From assembly GCA_023229245.1 (NCBI GenBank), contig JALNZU010000017.1, positions 10,132 through 74,131 of the forward strand: a DNA stretch of 64,000 nt. Reading direction: 5' to 3'. Of this stretch, positions 18,887 through 28,169 are shown piece by piece. Under the pieces are notes generated by a model that was not told where the DNA came from, made no database searches, and saw only the letters and a list, made by a program, of their open reading frames with translations. Within the stretch, counting starts at the first letter, position 1, and every line of letters starts with the position of its first letter. A program made the translations under genes and the position numbers. The DNA is from Bacteroidales bacterium (GTDB lineage Bacteria > Bacteroidota > Bacteroidia > Bacteroidales > F082).

Positions 18887-21100
18887 TCAACGTATCATCA
18901 TGCGCGAATCCTCTATTGGTGCTACTTCGCGTAATATTTTCGTTTGTCTGCGACTTAGCTTCATTTCATCAATCAGATTAGTGGCGCCGGCATACTTGTC
19001 AATGATAAGTAGTACATATCGTATATCCACATTGATTGTCCGCTGTACTTCTGGTTCAAAAGCCATATCGCCGCTCATGGCTTCCCAGTTGCCGTCGAAA
19101 GCAAGGCCAATAAGCTCGCCTCTGGCATTGATGACCGGGCTGCCAGAGTTACCACCAGTGATATCGTGGTTTGTCAGAAAATTGACCGACATAGTTCCAT
19201 CATTATTCGCATAAATACCGTAATCAGATCTTTCGATAATTTTTTTGAGTCTTTCCGGCACCTCAAACTCCCAGGTTGTTGGGTCTTCTTTTGCAAGGAT
19301 ACCTTCGGTGGTAGTATAAAAATTGTAGTGTACCGCATCGGCAGGGTAATAATCTTGAACAGTACCATAGGTCAGTCTGAGGCTGAAGTTGGCATCGGAA
19401 TAAAACTTGCGCTCGGGTTGCATCTCCATTTGTCCGGCAATAAACAGCCGGCTTCCCTTGCGAAGATTCTCCATAGGCTCACTCAACTGTTGTTGCACTT
19501 CTTTATTGATATCCACAAAGGCTCTGATCAGTTGATAGGCAGGGTCGTCGGCTATAGTTTTTGCTTTGGGCTGACGCAAGAAAGTTCTGAGTTTATCGGG
19601 ACTCCCAAACATGGTCTTTTTAAATACTGATACAGCTAAGGCATCAAAGTCCTGTTTGTGCTTGCCGGCCATTTTTATTAGCAGATCAGGTTGAAACCCC
19701 GGCTGAACTTCCTGATAATACATTTCCATCATACGTGCTAACATATGTTGATCTAATCCGGCATCAAGGTTTTTATAGGTATTGTCAAGAGTGTTTAACA
19801 GCCTATCGGTCTCTTTTTGTATGGCTTCCTGGTCTTGTTCCTTGGTGTTCAGTAATTCATATAAACGGGTGAAGCGGTTAGCAATACTTAATATTTCGCT
19901 GCCAGAGAACACAGCTTCTACCATATACCATCGTACCTGATTAAAAGGTCGCATCTGTTCATATGCATCATGGATCAGAGGTAATGCCTTGCCATATTTT
20001 TTCATGAGTTCGGGATCGGTCTCAATACGTACGGTGAAATCTTTTTCGATCTGCTGCTTTTTATCCACCACCTGCATACGTTTCAGCCCGCGTACCTGTC
20101 CGATAAAGTTTTTCCAATAGTTTGATACTCCAGCATATTTACTGGCATATTGCAGCCTGACCTTATCGTTGGCTTTCATATGTTCGTCCATGATACGCAG
20201 CTTTTCGGCTCTGATGGAGATGCGTACCGGGTGACTTTCGTGTATGATACTTTCTACTCCCCATGAGGTGAGATATCTGTTTGTGCTGCCCGGATTACCT
20301 AATATCATGGCAAAATCACCATTTTGAACTCCATCAACTGCTATGGGCAAGTAATGGCGAGGTGTATAGGGTTTGTTGTCTTGGCTGTAGTCGGCTGGCT
20401 TATTATCTTGTCCGGCATACACCCTGAACAAAGAGAAGTCGCCGGTATGGCGAGGCCACATCCAGTTGTCTGTATCGGCGCCAAATTTTCCTATAGACTG
20501 TGGTGGAGCACCGGCCAGACGTACGTCGCGGAAGGTTTCGTATATAAGTAAATAATATGTATTACCACCAAAATACTCCTTTACAATTGCATTGTAATGA
20601 GTGTCTTCAGAAGCTGTTTTCTCGATTTTCTGTATTTGCTCACGAATAGCTTTGTTTCTTTCTTTTTCTGTCATATCGTCGGTTATCCCATCTAATACTT
20701 TGGTGGTCACGTCATCCATCCGTATCAGGAACTGAACCGTGAGGCCGGGTATAGGTATCTCATCTGTAAAGGATTTAGACCAAAAACCATGTTTCAGATA
20801 ATCGTTTTCAACTGTGCTGACAGACTGGATAGCTCCATAGCCACAATGATGATTGGTCAGGAGTAATCCCTGTTCGGAGATGATCTCACCGGTACAGCCA
20901 CGACCAAAAATGACTATCGCGTCTTTAATGCTGCTTTGGTTTACGCTGTATATCTCTTCAGCAGTGAGCCTAAGACCCATGCGGTGCATATCGTCAATAT
21001 TGAGCTTTTCGATCAGTGCAGGAATCCACATGCCCTCGTCAGCATTACTTTGAAGCTGGAGTAACGATGCCAGAATTACCAATAAGATAAATTTTTTCAT
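18887..21100 (-). CDS. S46-family dipeptidyl-peptidase (DPP7/DPP11-like)
   Basis: Periplasmic serine exopeptidase that removes dipeptides from peptide N-termini, typical of amino-acid-using Bacteroidota. 737 residues from ATG 21100, which begins a normal signal peptide (MKKFILLVILASLLQLQS); the frame extends 14 codons further but without sense. The mature protein begins near DEGMWIP. Catalytic histidine in LLLTNHHCGYGAIQ, nucleophile serine in ITGGNSGSPV. The specificity region reads FDGNWEAMSGD; DPP11 enzymes carry arginine where glycine stands here, so a DPP7-like preference for hydrophobic residues is more likely, though this is from memory. Confidence 0.92.
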   Translation of the reverse strand: MKKFILLVILASLLQLQSNADEGMWIPALIEKLNIDDMHRMGLRLTAEEIYSVNQSSIKDAIVIFGRGCTGEIISEQGLLLTNHHCGYGAIQSVSTVENDYLKHGFWSKSFTDEIPIPGLTVQFLIRMDDVTTKVLDGITDDMTEKERNKAIREQIQKIEKTASEDTHYNAIVKEYFGGNTYYLLIYETFRDVRLAGAPPQSIGKFGADTDNWMWPRHTGDFSLFRVYAGQDNKPADYSQDNKPYTPRHYLPIAVDGVQNGDFAMILGNPGSTNRYLTSWGVESIIHESHPVRISIRAEKLRIMDEHMKANDKVRLQYASKYAGVSNYWKNFIGQVRGLKRMQVVDKKQQIEKDFTVRIETDPELMKKYGKALPLIHDAYEQMRPFNQVRWYMVEAVFSGSEILSIANRFTRLYELLNTKEQDQEAIQKETDRLLNTLDNTYKNLDAGLDQHMLARMMEMYYQEVQPGFQPDLLIKMAGKHKQDFDALAVSVFKKTMFGSPDKLRTFLRQPKAKTIADDPAYQLIRAFVDINKEVQQQLSEPMENLRKGSRLFIAGQMEMQPERKFYSDANFSLRLTYGTVQDYYPADAVHYNFYTTTEGILAKEDPTTWEFEVPERLKKIIERSDYGIYANNDGTMSVNFLTNHDITGGNSGSPVINARGELIGLAFDGNWEAMSGDMAFEPEVQRTINVDIRYVLLIIDKYAGATNLIDEMKLSRRQTKILREVAPIEDSRMMIR

Positions 21101-21139
21101 AGTTTCATGTATTGATTGAAATTGCATTTTAGTTAGGCG

Positions 21140-21147
21140 CAAATCTA
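21140..21147 (-). promoter_or_regulatory. Promoter -7 element TAGATTTG for the S46 peptidase
   Basis: Exact TAnnTTTG match 39 bp upstream of the ATG; the -33 element is weak. Confidence 0.45.
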
Positions 21148-21271
21148 AGAATTTTTATACGTTATTTGTTCTGAAAGTCGGTTTAAGGCTGCTTTGATTT
21201 AGGCTTCGGCAAATTGGCTAATGTTGTATCCTTAGGTGATTTAGTAAGGATAGACAGGTTCATGAGAGATC

Positions 21272-21304
21272 AAAAAAAAACCGGAAGTGTGTTGGGCTCC
21301 CGGT
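21272..21304 (-). terminator. Rho-independent terminator of atpD-atpC
   Basis: On the minus strand, stem ACCGGGAG/CTTCCGGT with a 9-base loop, followed by nine T residues. It lies 24 bp beyond the atpC stop. Confidence 0.85.
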
Positions 21305-21328
21305 ACTATGATATGGGTATGTATATAC

Positions 21329-21565
21329 TTATTCGGATAATATCAAGATGTGATTATCAAGCACTTCTAATACGCCACCGTTTATTTCAAAAAACTGGGT
21401 TTTCTTGTTCTCGTCCACAATCTTTACTCTTCCCCTTCCTAAGGCAGCAATCATAGGTGCGTGATTGTGTAGTATTTCAAATAACCCATCCAATCCGGGC
21501 AATTGTACCAGACTTATTTCACCAGTAAAAATAGTGGTGTCGGGTGTTATGATTTCCAGTTTCAT
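21329..21565 (-). CDS. atpC: F1 ATP synthase epsilon subunit
   Basis: Part of the central stalk of F1. At 78 residues it contains only the N-terminal beta-sandwich (LEIITPDTTIFTGE..., DGLFEILHNHAPMIAALGRG, GGVLEVLDNHILIL) and lacks the C-terminal helical hairpin that inhibits ATP hydrolysis in other bacteria. The short form is usual in Bacteroidota. It follows atpD after 141 bp, ahead of a strong terminator; the other ATP synthase genes are not in the window. Confidence 0.95.
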   Translation of the reverse strand: MKLEIITPDTTIFTGEISLVQLPGLDGLFEILHNHAPMIAALGRGRVKIVDENKKTQFFEINGGVLEVLDNHILILSE

Positions 21566-21706
21566 CGGTATATAATTTTATGATCTTTTTAGTACAAGTC
21601 GGTCCCAAAAAATTTCAACTGATAGTATCTTCTTTCTTTTACACTTTTCTATCATATGCAGCAGGGGTTTGCTTAGTTTGAAAAGTATACGTCTATTTCA
21701 TGTGGT

Positions 21707-23218
21707 TTATATTTCACTTTCTGCCATCAGGCGTTTTCCTTTTTCGATGGCTTCTTCTATGGTTCCCACTAAATTAAACGCTGCTTCCGGATATTCATCC
21801 ACTTCGCCATCCATGATCATATTAAATCCTTTGATGGTATCTTCTATAGATACGATTGTTCCGGGGATACCTGTAAATTGTTCTGCGACATGAAAAGGCT
21901 GCGACAGGAACCGTTGTACTCGTCTGGCGCGGTGAACTGTAAGCTTGTCTTCTTCTGAGAGCTCGTCCATCCCTAAGATAGCGATGATATCTTGCAGCTC
22001 TTTGTAGCGTTGGAGAATATTTTTTACCCGTTGTGCGGTATTGTAATGAGCTTCGCCAACTATATCCGGGTTCAGTATGCGCGAGGTGCTGTCAAGCGGG
22101 TCAACGGCAGGATATATCCCAAGTTCTGAGATTTTTCTGTTGAGTACGGTTGTAGCGTCAAGGTGTGCAAAGGTGGTAGCTGGTGCGGGGTCGGTAAGGT
22201 CGTCGGCTGGAACATATACTGCTTGTACTGATGTGATGGAACCTCGCTTGGTGGAGGTGATTCGTTCTTGCATCAGTCCCATTTCAGTGGCTAAAGTAGG
22301 TTGGTATCCTACTGCTGAGGGCATACGTCCTAACAGTGCTGATACTTCTGAACCAGCCTGGGTGAACCGGAAGATATTGTCGATAAAGAACAGTATGTCT
22401 CTACCACTTGTTTCTTCGTCTCCATCGCGGAAATACTCAGCTAATGTCAGACCGCTCAGAGCAACGCGTGCACGGGCTCCCGGAGGTTCGTTCATCTGAC
22501 CGAAAACCAATGTAGCCTGCGATTCGGCTATTTGGTCGTAGTCGGCTTTTGATAAATCCCAGCTGCCTTGTTCCATACTTTCCAGAAACGCATCACCATA
22601 TTTTACTACGCCTGATTCTATCATTTCGCGCAACAGATCGTTTCCTTCACGGGTACGCTCTCCTACACCTGCAAATACCGACATACCGGAATATGACTTG
22701 GCAATATTGTTGATCAACTCCATGATGATCACTGTCTTACCCACTCCGGCACCTCCGAACAAGCCTACTTTTCCTCCTTTTGAATAAGGCTCTATCAAAT
22801 CAATAACTTTGATGCCAGTAAAGAGTACTTCGGTTTGTGTAGACAGAAATTCATACTTGGGAGGCTCACGGTGTATGCTGTATAATTTACTGTCTTTCAT
22901 GGGTCTAAGTCCGTCAATAGGCTCGCCTATAACGTTGAACAGCCTTCCTTTTATCTGGTCGCCTCCGGGCATAGAGATAGGTCGACCCAACAACACTGCT
23001 TTCATACCTCTGCGCAACCCATCAGTAGAATCCATAGCAATGGTTCGTACCGTGTTTTCACCTATGCCTTGTTGTACTTCAAGGATAAGCTTCTCACCAT
23101 TGTCGCGGGTAATTTCAAGTGCCTCATGCAAATCGGGCAATTGAATATCATTGTCGAAAGCTATGTCAACAACAGGCCCGATAATTTGTACGATATGTCC
23201 GGTTTTTCTTTGATCCAT
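21707..23218 (-). CDS. atpD: F1 ATP synthase beta subunit
   Basis: Catalytic subunit of the F1 motor. 503 residues with the P-loop GGAGVGKTV, GERTREGNDL, the Walker B run DILFFIDNIFRFTQAGSEVSALLGRMPSAVGYQ (read in parts), and SLTVHRARR-like C-terminal sequence. It forms a two-gene unit with atpC, the usual split arrangement in Bacteroidota. A TATCTTTG element at 23254-23261 marks a likely promoter. Confidence 0.98.
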   Translation of the reverse strand: MDQRKTGHIVQIIGPVVDIAFDNDIQLPDLHEALEITRDNGEKLILEVQQGIGENTVRTIAMDSTDGLRRGMKAVLLGRPISMPGGDQIKGRLFNVIGEPIDGLRPMKDSKLYSIHREPPKYEFLSTQTEVLFTGIKVIDLIEPYSKGGKVGLFGGAGVGKTVIIMELINNIAKSYSGMSVFAGVGERTREGNDLLREMIESGVVKYGDAFLESMEQGSWDLSKADYDQIAESQATLVFGQMNEPPGARARVALSGLTLAEYFRDGDEETSGRDILFFIDNIFRFTQAGSEVSALLGRMPSAVGYQPTLATEMGLMQERITSTKRGSITSVQAVYVPADDLTDPAPATTFAHLDATTVLNRKISELGIYPAVDPLDSTSRILNPDIVGEAHYNTAQRVKNILQRYKELQDIIAILGMDELSEEDKLTVHRARRVQRFLSQPFHVAEQFTGIPGTIVSIEDTIKGFNMIMDGEVDEYPEAAFNLVGTIEEAIEKGKRLMAESEI

Positions 23219-23253
23219 AGGGTGTAAAATATTCTATCTATATAATGCGTGGG

Positions 23254-23261
23254 CAAAGATA
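23254..23261 (-). promoter_or_regulatory. Promoter -7 element TATCTTTG for atpDC
   Basis: Exact TAnnTTTG match 36 bp upstream of atpD. The -33 element is poor. Confidence 0.45.
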
Positions 23262-23328
23262 AATTTTTGTAGGTAATTTGCCTCTCTTTTACTGATTTAT
23301 TTTGCGGATACAGCTTGATCAGCCTGAT

Positions 23329-23946
23329 CTATAATTTTTTTAGAAATTTTCTTTGAAATAGCAACAACCATAGCACCCCTATAGTGATAGCTGAATCGGC
23401 TATGTTGAATACCGGTCTGAAGAACACAAAATAACCGTCATAGCCAAACAGAAAATCGGGTAGCCATGCTGCTGCCTCTTCTTGCTTGATAACCAAGAGT
23501 GGGAAATAGAGCATATCCACTACTTTTCCTTGTAAGAATCCGGCATATCCACCCGTCTCGGGTAAGAATTTTGCGACACTAAAAGGGTTGCTTTCGCTGA
23601 ATATCAGGCCGTAAAACGTGCTATCGATAATATTGCCAAGAGCTCCGGCCAGAATGAGTGTTACTCCTAACACAGGTCCGAAAGAAGTTTTTTTTCTGAC
23701 AAGCAGATATAAATAAATGCCTATAGCTATCACAGCCAGGATACGAAAGATACTTAAAGCCAATTTACCCCACTCGCCGGCAAACTGAAGCCCGAATGCC
23801 ATGCCGTTGTTTTCGGTGAAATGGATCAGGAACCAATTTCCGGCTATGGCATATTCCTGTCCAAGGGTCATGGTTGATTTGATATAGATTTTCAGCGTTT
23901 GATCTGCTAACAGGATGAGCAGTATGATCCACAGTGGTCTTTTCAC
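23329..23946 (-). CDS. lspA: Lipoprotein signal peptidase (signal peptidase II)
   Basis: Inner-membrane aspartyl protease that cleaves prolipoprotein signal peptides. 205 residues, several hydrophobic segments, conserved ADQTLK, ENNGMAFGL, and the two catalytic aspartates in GALGNIIDS and FNIADSAITIG. The insert between them, with a long aromatic loop (about residues 115-165), is longer than in E. coli, as is common in this phylum. GTG start. It follows the dksA-like gene and ileS, a conserved Bacteroidota order. Confidence 0.96.
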   Translation of the reverse strand: MKRPLWIILLILLADQTLKIYIKSTMTLGQEYAIAGNWFLIHFTENNGMAFGLQFAGEWGKLALSIFRILAVIAIGIYLYLLVRKKTSFGPVLGVTLILAGALGNIIDSTFYGLIFSESNPFSVAKFLPETGGYAGFLQGKVVDMLYFPLLVIKQEEAAAWLPDFLFGYDGYFVFFRPVFNIADSAITIGVLWLLLFQRKFLKKL

Positions 23947-23984
23947 GATATTGGACAGCTAATTATAAGGCATTAAATAATCAA

Positions 23985-24007
23985 CCCTGACCATTTTCAG
24001 GTCAGGG
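23985..24007 (-). terminator. Hairpin between the dksA-like gene and lspA
   Basis: Perfect 8-bp stem CCCTGACC/GGTCAGGG with a 7-base loop. On the minus strand only a broken T-rich stretch follows (TTGATTATTTAA), so it may be a weak terminator or attenuator. Confidence 0.45.
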
Positions 24008-24051
24008 ATGAAACTCATATTTTATAATTGTTTATACTCTGCATCAGATAG

Positions 24052-24456
24052 TTACTGCCTGAGTTTAGCCTCAATGCTGAGAGTGGCATGGGGAACGATA
24101 CGCAGTCTTTCTTTGGCGATGAGCTTACCAGTAGCCCGGCAGATGCCATAGGTTTTATTTTCTATGCGTACCAATGCGTTTTCAAGATTGGTGATAAACT
24201 TCTGCTGACGGGCAGCTAACCTGCCATTCTCTTCTTTTGAGAGCACATGGTAGCCCTCTTCTAATATTTTAAAAGTAGGGGAAGTATCATTGGTTCCATT
24301 CTCACTGTCATTCGAGAGCGCTTCAGTAAGTAACTTCAAGTCTGATCTGGCTTTTTCAAGTTTTTTCAGAATGATCTCTCTGAACTCTTCCAACTCCTCA
24401 TCTGAGTACCTGGTCTTCCTGACCTCAGGCTCCTCAATTTGTGTTTTCTCTTTCAT
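24052..24456 (-). CDS. DksA/TraR-family protein lacking the zinc-binding cysteines
   Basis: DksA-family proteins bind RNA polymerase through the secondary channel and tune transcription with ppGpp. 134 residues: a charged coiled-coil region (about 20-100) and a C-terminal region YGICRATGKLIAKERLRIVPHATLSIEAK. Only one of the four usual zinc cysteines remains (in YGIC), so this is a zinc-independent form, as in many Bacteroidota. It lies between ileS and lspA. Confidence 0.9.
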   Translation of the reverse strand: MKEKTQIEEPEVRKTRYSDEELEEFREIILKKLEKARSDLKLLTEALSNDSENGTNDTSPTFKILEEGYHVLSKEENGRLAARQQKFITNLENALVRIENKTYGICRATGKLIAKERLRIVPHATLSIEAKLRQ

Positions 24457-24555
24457 GGCTATAAGTATTATTTATCATTCAACGATTCATTACATGAATC
24501 CGGTATAAATATACAACAAAATTGATCGAACGCAATAAAATAGCTTAAAAAACTA

Positions 24556-27500
24556 TTAAATAACCTTCGATATGCGTAGTTTCACCCTGATTCCATCGGT
24601 CAATTCTATTTCCTGAACCGATTCTCCGGTTAGATCTGGCTCGTGAAGCTGGATACTTGCCAATGTCTCAGAGCTAATATAGGGTTCGTGGTCTTGCAAT
24701 GTTTGCAGCATTTCACCTGATGCAGTTATCTCAAGCATGATACGGTCGGTTACTTCCAATCCACTGTCTTTACGAAGGTTTTGTACCCTGTTGATCAGCT
24801 CCCGTGCCAACCCTTCTTGTTTCAATGCATCATCTAAAGTGATGTCTAATGCTACGGTTAATTTATCAGTGCTGGCTACTGTCCAGCCGGGTATGTCTTC
24901 CGGTATGATCTCTATATCTTCTAACCCGAGAATGATATCCTGTTCATCCATACGGAGTTTTGCTGATCGAGTGATCTCTATTTGTTTGATGTCGTATTGC
25001 GAAAAGCCTGTCAGAGCAGCACTGATCTGCTTCATAAGCTTTCCGTATTTAGGTCCGAGAGTTTTAAAGTTTGGTTTAACTTTTTTGATCAATATACCGG
25101 AATCGTCGGAGAGGTAGTCGATCTTTTTTACATTCACCTCAGATAGTATGAGAGCCTCCACATCTTTCAGCTGCTGTTTCATCTTGCTGTTCAATACCGG
25201 GATCATGATGGTGTTTAGTGGCTGTCGGACACGTATATTAACTTTTTTACGCAACGAAAGCACCATAGACGATATGTTTTGAGCCATTTCCATACGCTCT
25301 TCCAGGTCTTTGTCAATCAGATTATTGTCGGCTTTTGGAAACAAGGTCAGATGAACAGATATCTCAGGTTTTCTTTTCGTTATAGTATTCAGATCACGGT
25401 AAAGCTGTTCACTGAAGAAAGGAGCTATAGGTGATGCTAAGCATGCGATGGTTTCCAAACAGGTATAGAGGGTTTGGTAGGCCGATATTTTATCCTGTGT
25501 ATAAGTTCCTTTCCAGAAGCGGCGTCTTGAAAGACGAACATACCAGTTGCTCAGATGCTCATCTACAAAATCCTGTATTGCTCTACCGGCTTTAGTCGGC
25601 TCATAAGCGGCATACGCATCATCTACTATGGTAACCAAAGAGTTAAGCTCAGAGAGTATCCAGCGATCAATTTCCGGACGTTTTTCATAGGCTATTTCGT
25701 CTTCTGCATACCTAAACCCATCGATATTGGCATAAAGGGCAAAAAATGAATAAGTGTTGTAGAGCGTGCCAAAAAATTTCCTTCTCACTTCATCCAATCC
25801 GTTCAGATCAAATTTCAGGTTATCCCATGGCTGTGCATTAGTGATCATATACCAGCGTGTTGCATCGGGGCCGTATTTTTCAATGGTATCGAAAGGGTCA
25901 ATTGCATTACCCAACCGTTTCGACATTTTGTTACCATTTTTATCTAAGACTAACCCGTTGGATACCACTGTTTTGAATGCTACCGAATCAAATAACATAC
26001 TGGAAATGGCATGCAATGTAAAAAACCATCCACGTGTTTGATCTACTCCTTCGGCTATAAAGTCGGCCGGGAAATTTTGTTTGAACTCGGTTTGGTTTTC
26101 AAACGGATAATGCAGTTGTGCGTATGGCATAGCTCCCGAATCGAACCACACATCTATCAGGTCGGGTTCGCGATACATAGGTTTTCCTGTAGGCGATTTG
26201 AGGATGATGCGATCTGAATAAGGTCGATGCAGGTCGATGCGTCTATAGTTTTCATCGCTCAGGTCGTTTGTAACAAAATCGGCAAAAGGATTAGACTGCA
26301 TGAATCCTGCCTGAACTGATTCGTCTATGGCTGCTTTTAGCTGAGCGATAGAGCCAAAGCTGCGTTGTTCGGTTTTGTCTTCGCTAGTCCAGATCGGGAG
26401 TGGGATACCCCAAAATCTGGATCTGGAGAGGTTCCAGTCGACCAGGTTTTCAAGCCAGTTGCCAAAACGTCCTTCACCAGTCGCTTTTGGCTTCCAGTTG
26501 ATAGTAGCATTGAGCTCTAACATACGTTCTTTGAATGCTGTGGTACGAATAAACCAGCTATCCATAGGATAGTAAAGTACGGGCTTGTCAGTACGCCAGC
26601 AATGCGGATAGCTATGGATATATTTCTCTATACGAAATACCTTGTTTTCCTTTTTCAACATAACGGCTATATCCACATCAAGAGTAGCGGCATCAGCAGG
26701 AATACTTTCGTCGTATTCGTTTTTGACAAATCTCCCCGCAAACCCGGTATATAAAGATGTGTTGACGTATTTTCCAACAAAATCAGTATCTAAGTTTTCA
26801 ATGAGATAAAAACGTCCTTTCAGATCTACCATTGGTCGTTTGGTTCCTTCGGTATCAATGAGCAGAAGTGGGGCTATGTTGTTAGCTTTTGCTACTCTGT
26901 CGTCATCTGCTCCGAAAGTAGGTGCAATATGGACTATACCTGTTCCATCATTAGTAGTTACAAAATCTCCTGTAATAACCTTGAATGCATCACCCATAGG
27001 AGCTATCCAGGGGATAAGTTGTTCGTAGCGCCATCCCTGCATCTGTATTCCCTTGAAAGAAGTTACGACCTGAAACGGGATTTTTTTATCGTCGGCTTTG
27101 TAGGTTTCTAATGGGATGTTGGCCATCTGCGGATCGAAATAAGATGTGATCAGGTCGTTGGCCAAAATAAGTTGTACGGCTTGTGCGCTGTATGGGTTGA
27201 AGGTCTTAACTAATACATAGTCTATGTTGGGACCTACGGCTAATGCAGTATTTGAGGGCAGGGTCCAGGGGGTGGTTGTCCACGCCAAAATATATAACGG
27301 TAGCTTTTCATCAAAAGGTAAAAACTTCGTTTTCTCGTCGGGTATTACTTTGAACTGGGCTGTTGCAGATGTGTCCTTTACATCGCGGTAGCAACCAGGC
27401 TGATTCAGTTCGTGTGTGCTTAGTCCGGTACCGGCTGCGGGTGAATAAGGTTGTATGGTATAGCCCTTATAAAGCAGGTTTTTTTCGTACAGCTTATCTA

Positions 27501-27996
27501 ATAGATACCATACTGTCTCTATGTATTTGTTCTCGAAGGTGATATAAGGATTTTCAAGATCAACCCAATACCCCATGCTTAGGGTCAGCTCGTCCCATAA
27601 ATCCTTGTATTTCATTACCTCTTGCCGGCAGGCCAGATTATATTCTTCTACACTTATTTTTTTGCCTATATCATCTTTTGTTATTCCCAGGGCTTTTTCT
27701 ACTCCAATTTCAACCGGAAGTCCGTGTGTATCCCAGCCAGCTTTCCTTTGTACGTATTTTCCTTTGAGTGTTTGATAGCGACAGAAAATATCTTTGATAG
27801 CTCTTGCCATGACGTGATGGATGCCTGGCACACCATTGGCAGAAGGCGGTCCTTCATAAAACACGAATGGTTGGGCTGTGCTGCGAGTTTCCAAACTTTT
27901 ACGAAATACGTCCTCTTTCTCCCAAAAAGCTCTGATGTCCTTTCCTATCTGGGTAAGGTTAAGTTGCTTATATTCTCTGTATTTCACTTGCGACAT
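24556..27996 (-). CDS. ileS: Isoleucyl-tRNA synthetase
   Basis: Charges tRNA-Ile. 1146 residues. Class I signatures: the HIGH-equivalent PGIHHVMAR (from residue 57) and GNKMSKRLGN. The tRNA-editing insert is present (TTPWTLPSNTALAVGP). The C-terminus lacks the zinc-finger cysteines of E. coli-type enzymes and carries the extra domain of the eukaryote-like type 2 enzymes (INRVQNLRKDSGLEVTDRI), a type associated with natural mupirocin tolerance. A TACCTTTG element lies 40 bp upstream. Confidence 0.97.
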   Translation of the reverse strand: MSQVKYREYKQLNLTQIGKDIRAFWEKEDVFRKSLETRSTAQPFVFYEGPPSANGVPGIHHVMARAIKDIFCRYQTLKGKYVQRKAGWDTHGLPVEIGVEKALGITKDDIGKKISVEEYNLACRQEVMKYKDLWDELTLSMGYWVDLENPYITFENKYIETVWYLLDKLYEKNLLYKGYTIQPYSPAAGTGLSTHELNQPGCYRDVKDTSATAQFKVIPDEKTKFLPFDEKLPLYILAWTTTPWTLPSNTALAVGPNIDYVLVKTFNPYSAQAVQLILANDLITSYFDPQMANIPLETYKADDKKIPFQVVTSFKGIQMQGWRYEQLIPWIAPMGDAFKVITGDFVTTNDGTGIVHIAPTFGADDDRVAKANNIAPLLLIDTEGTKRPMVDLKGRFYLIENLDTDFVGKYVNTSLYTGFAGRFVKNEYDESIPADAATLDVDIAVMLKKENKVFRIEKYIHSYPHCWRTDKPVLYYPMDSWFIRTTAFKERMLELNATINWKPKATGEGRFGNWLENLVDWNLSRSRFWGIPLPIWTSEDKTEQRSFGSIAQLKAAIDESVQAGFMQSNPFADFVTNDLSDENYRRIDLHRPYSDRIILKSPTGKPMYREPDLIDVWFDSGAMPYAQLHYPFENQTEFKQNFPADFIAEGVDQTRGWFFTLHAISSMLFDSVAFKTVVSNGLVLDKNGNKMSKRLGNAIDPFDTIEKYGPDATRWYMITNAQPWDNLKFDLNGLDEVRRKFFGTLYNTYSFFALYANIDGFRYAEDEIAYEKRPEIDRWILSELNSLVTIVDDAYAAYEPTKAGRAIQDFVDEHLSNWYVRLSRRRFWKGTYTQDKISAYQTLYTCLETIACLASPIAPFFSEQLYRDLNTITKRKPEISVHLTLFPKADNNLIDKDLEERMEMAQNISSMVLSLRKKVNIRVRQPLNTIMIPVLNSKMKQQLKDVEALILSEVNVKKIDYLSDDSGILIKKVKPNFKTLGPKYGKLMKQISAALTGFSQYDIKQIEITRSAKLRMDEQDIILGLEDIEIIPEDIPGWTVASTDKLTVALDITLDDALKQEGLARELINRVQNLRKDSGLEVTDRIMLEITASGEMLQTLQDHEPYISSETLASIQLHEPDLTGESVQEIELTDGIRVKLRISKVI

Positions 27997-28035
27997 GGTT
28001 TATTCGATTGACTATCAGATATAAAAAATTGGCTG

Positions 28036-28043
28036 CAAAGGTA
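28036..28043 (-). promoter_or_regulatory. Promoter -7 element TACCTTTG for ileS
   Basis: Exact TAnnTTTG match 40 bp before the ATG. No convincing -33 element. Confidence 0.45.
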
Positions 28044-28132
28044 GTAAAAATCATTTGGAAATGGGTAACACCCAGCTCAGGTGCTCGCTTATCCAATTGT
28101 TTTATATTTTCATCATACTGACTTATAAAAGC

Positions 28133-28157
28133 AAAAAAAACCGGCGGTTAGCCGGTT
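28133..28157 (-). terminator. Terminator of the yceD-rpmF-plsX-fabH operon
   Basis: Minus-strand stem AACCGGC/GCCGGTT with a 5-base loop, followed by eight T residues, 12 bp past the fabH stop. Confidence 0.85.
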
Positions 28158-28169
28158 CAATGTCTTGAT

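Noticed and set aside
22077..22499. 140-codon plus-strand frame
   Set aside because: Antisense to the conserved core of atpD; its reading is the complement of conserved ATPase residues.
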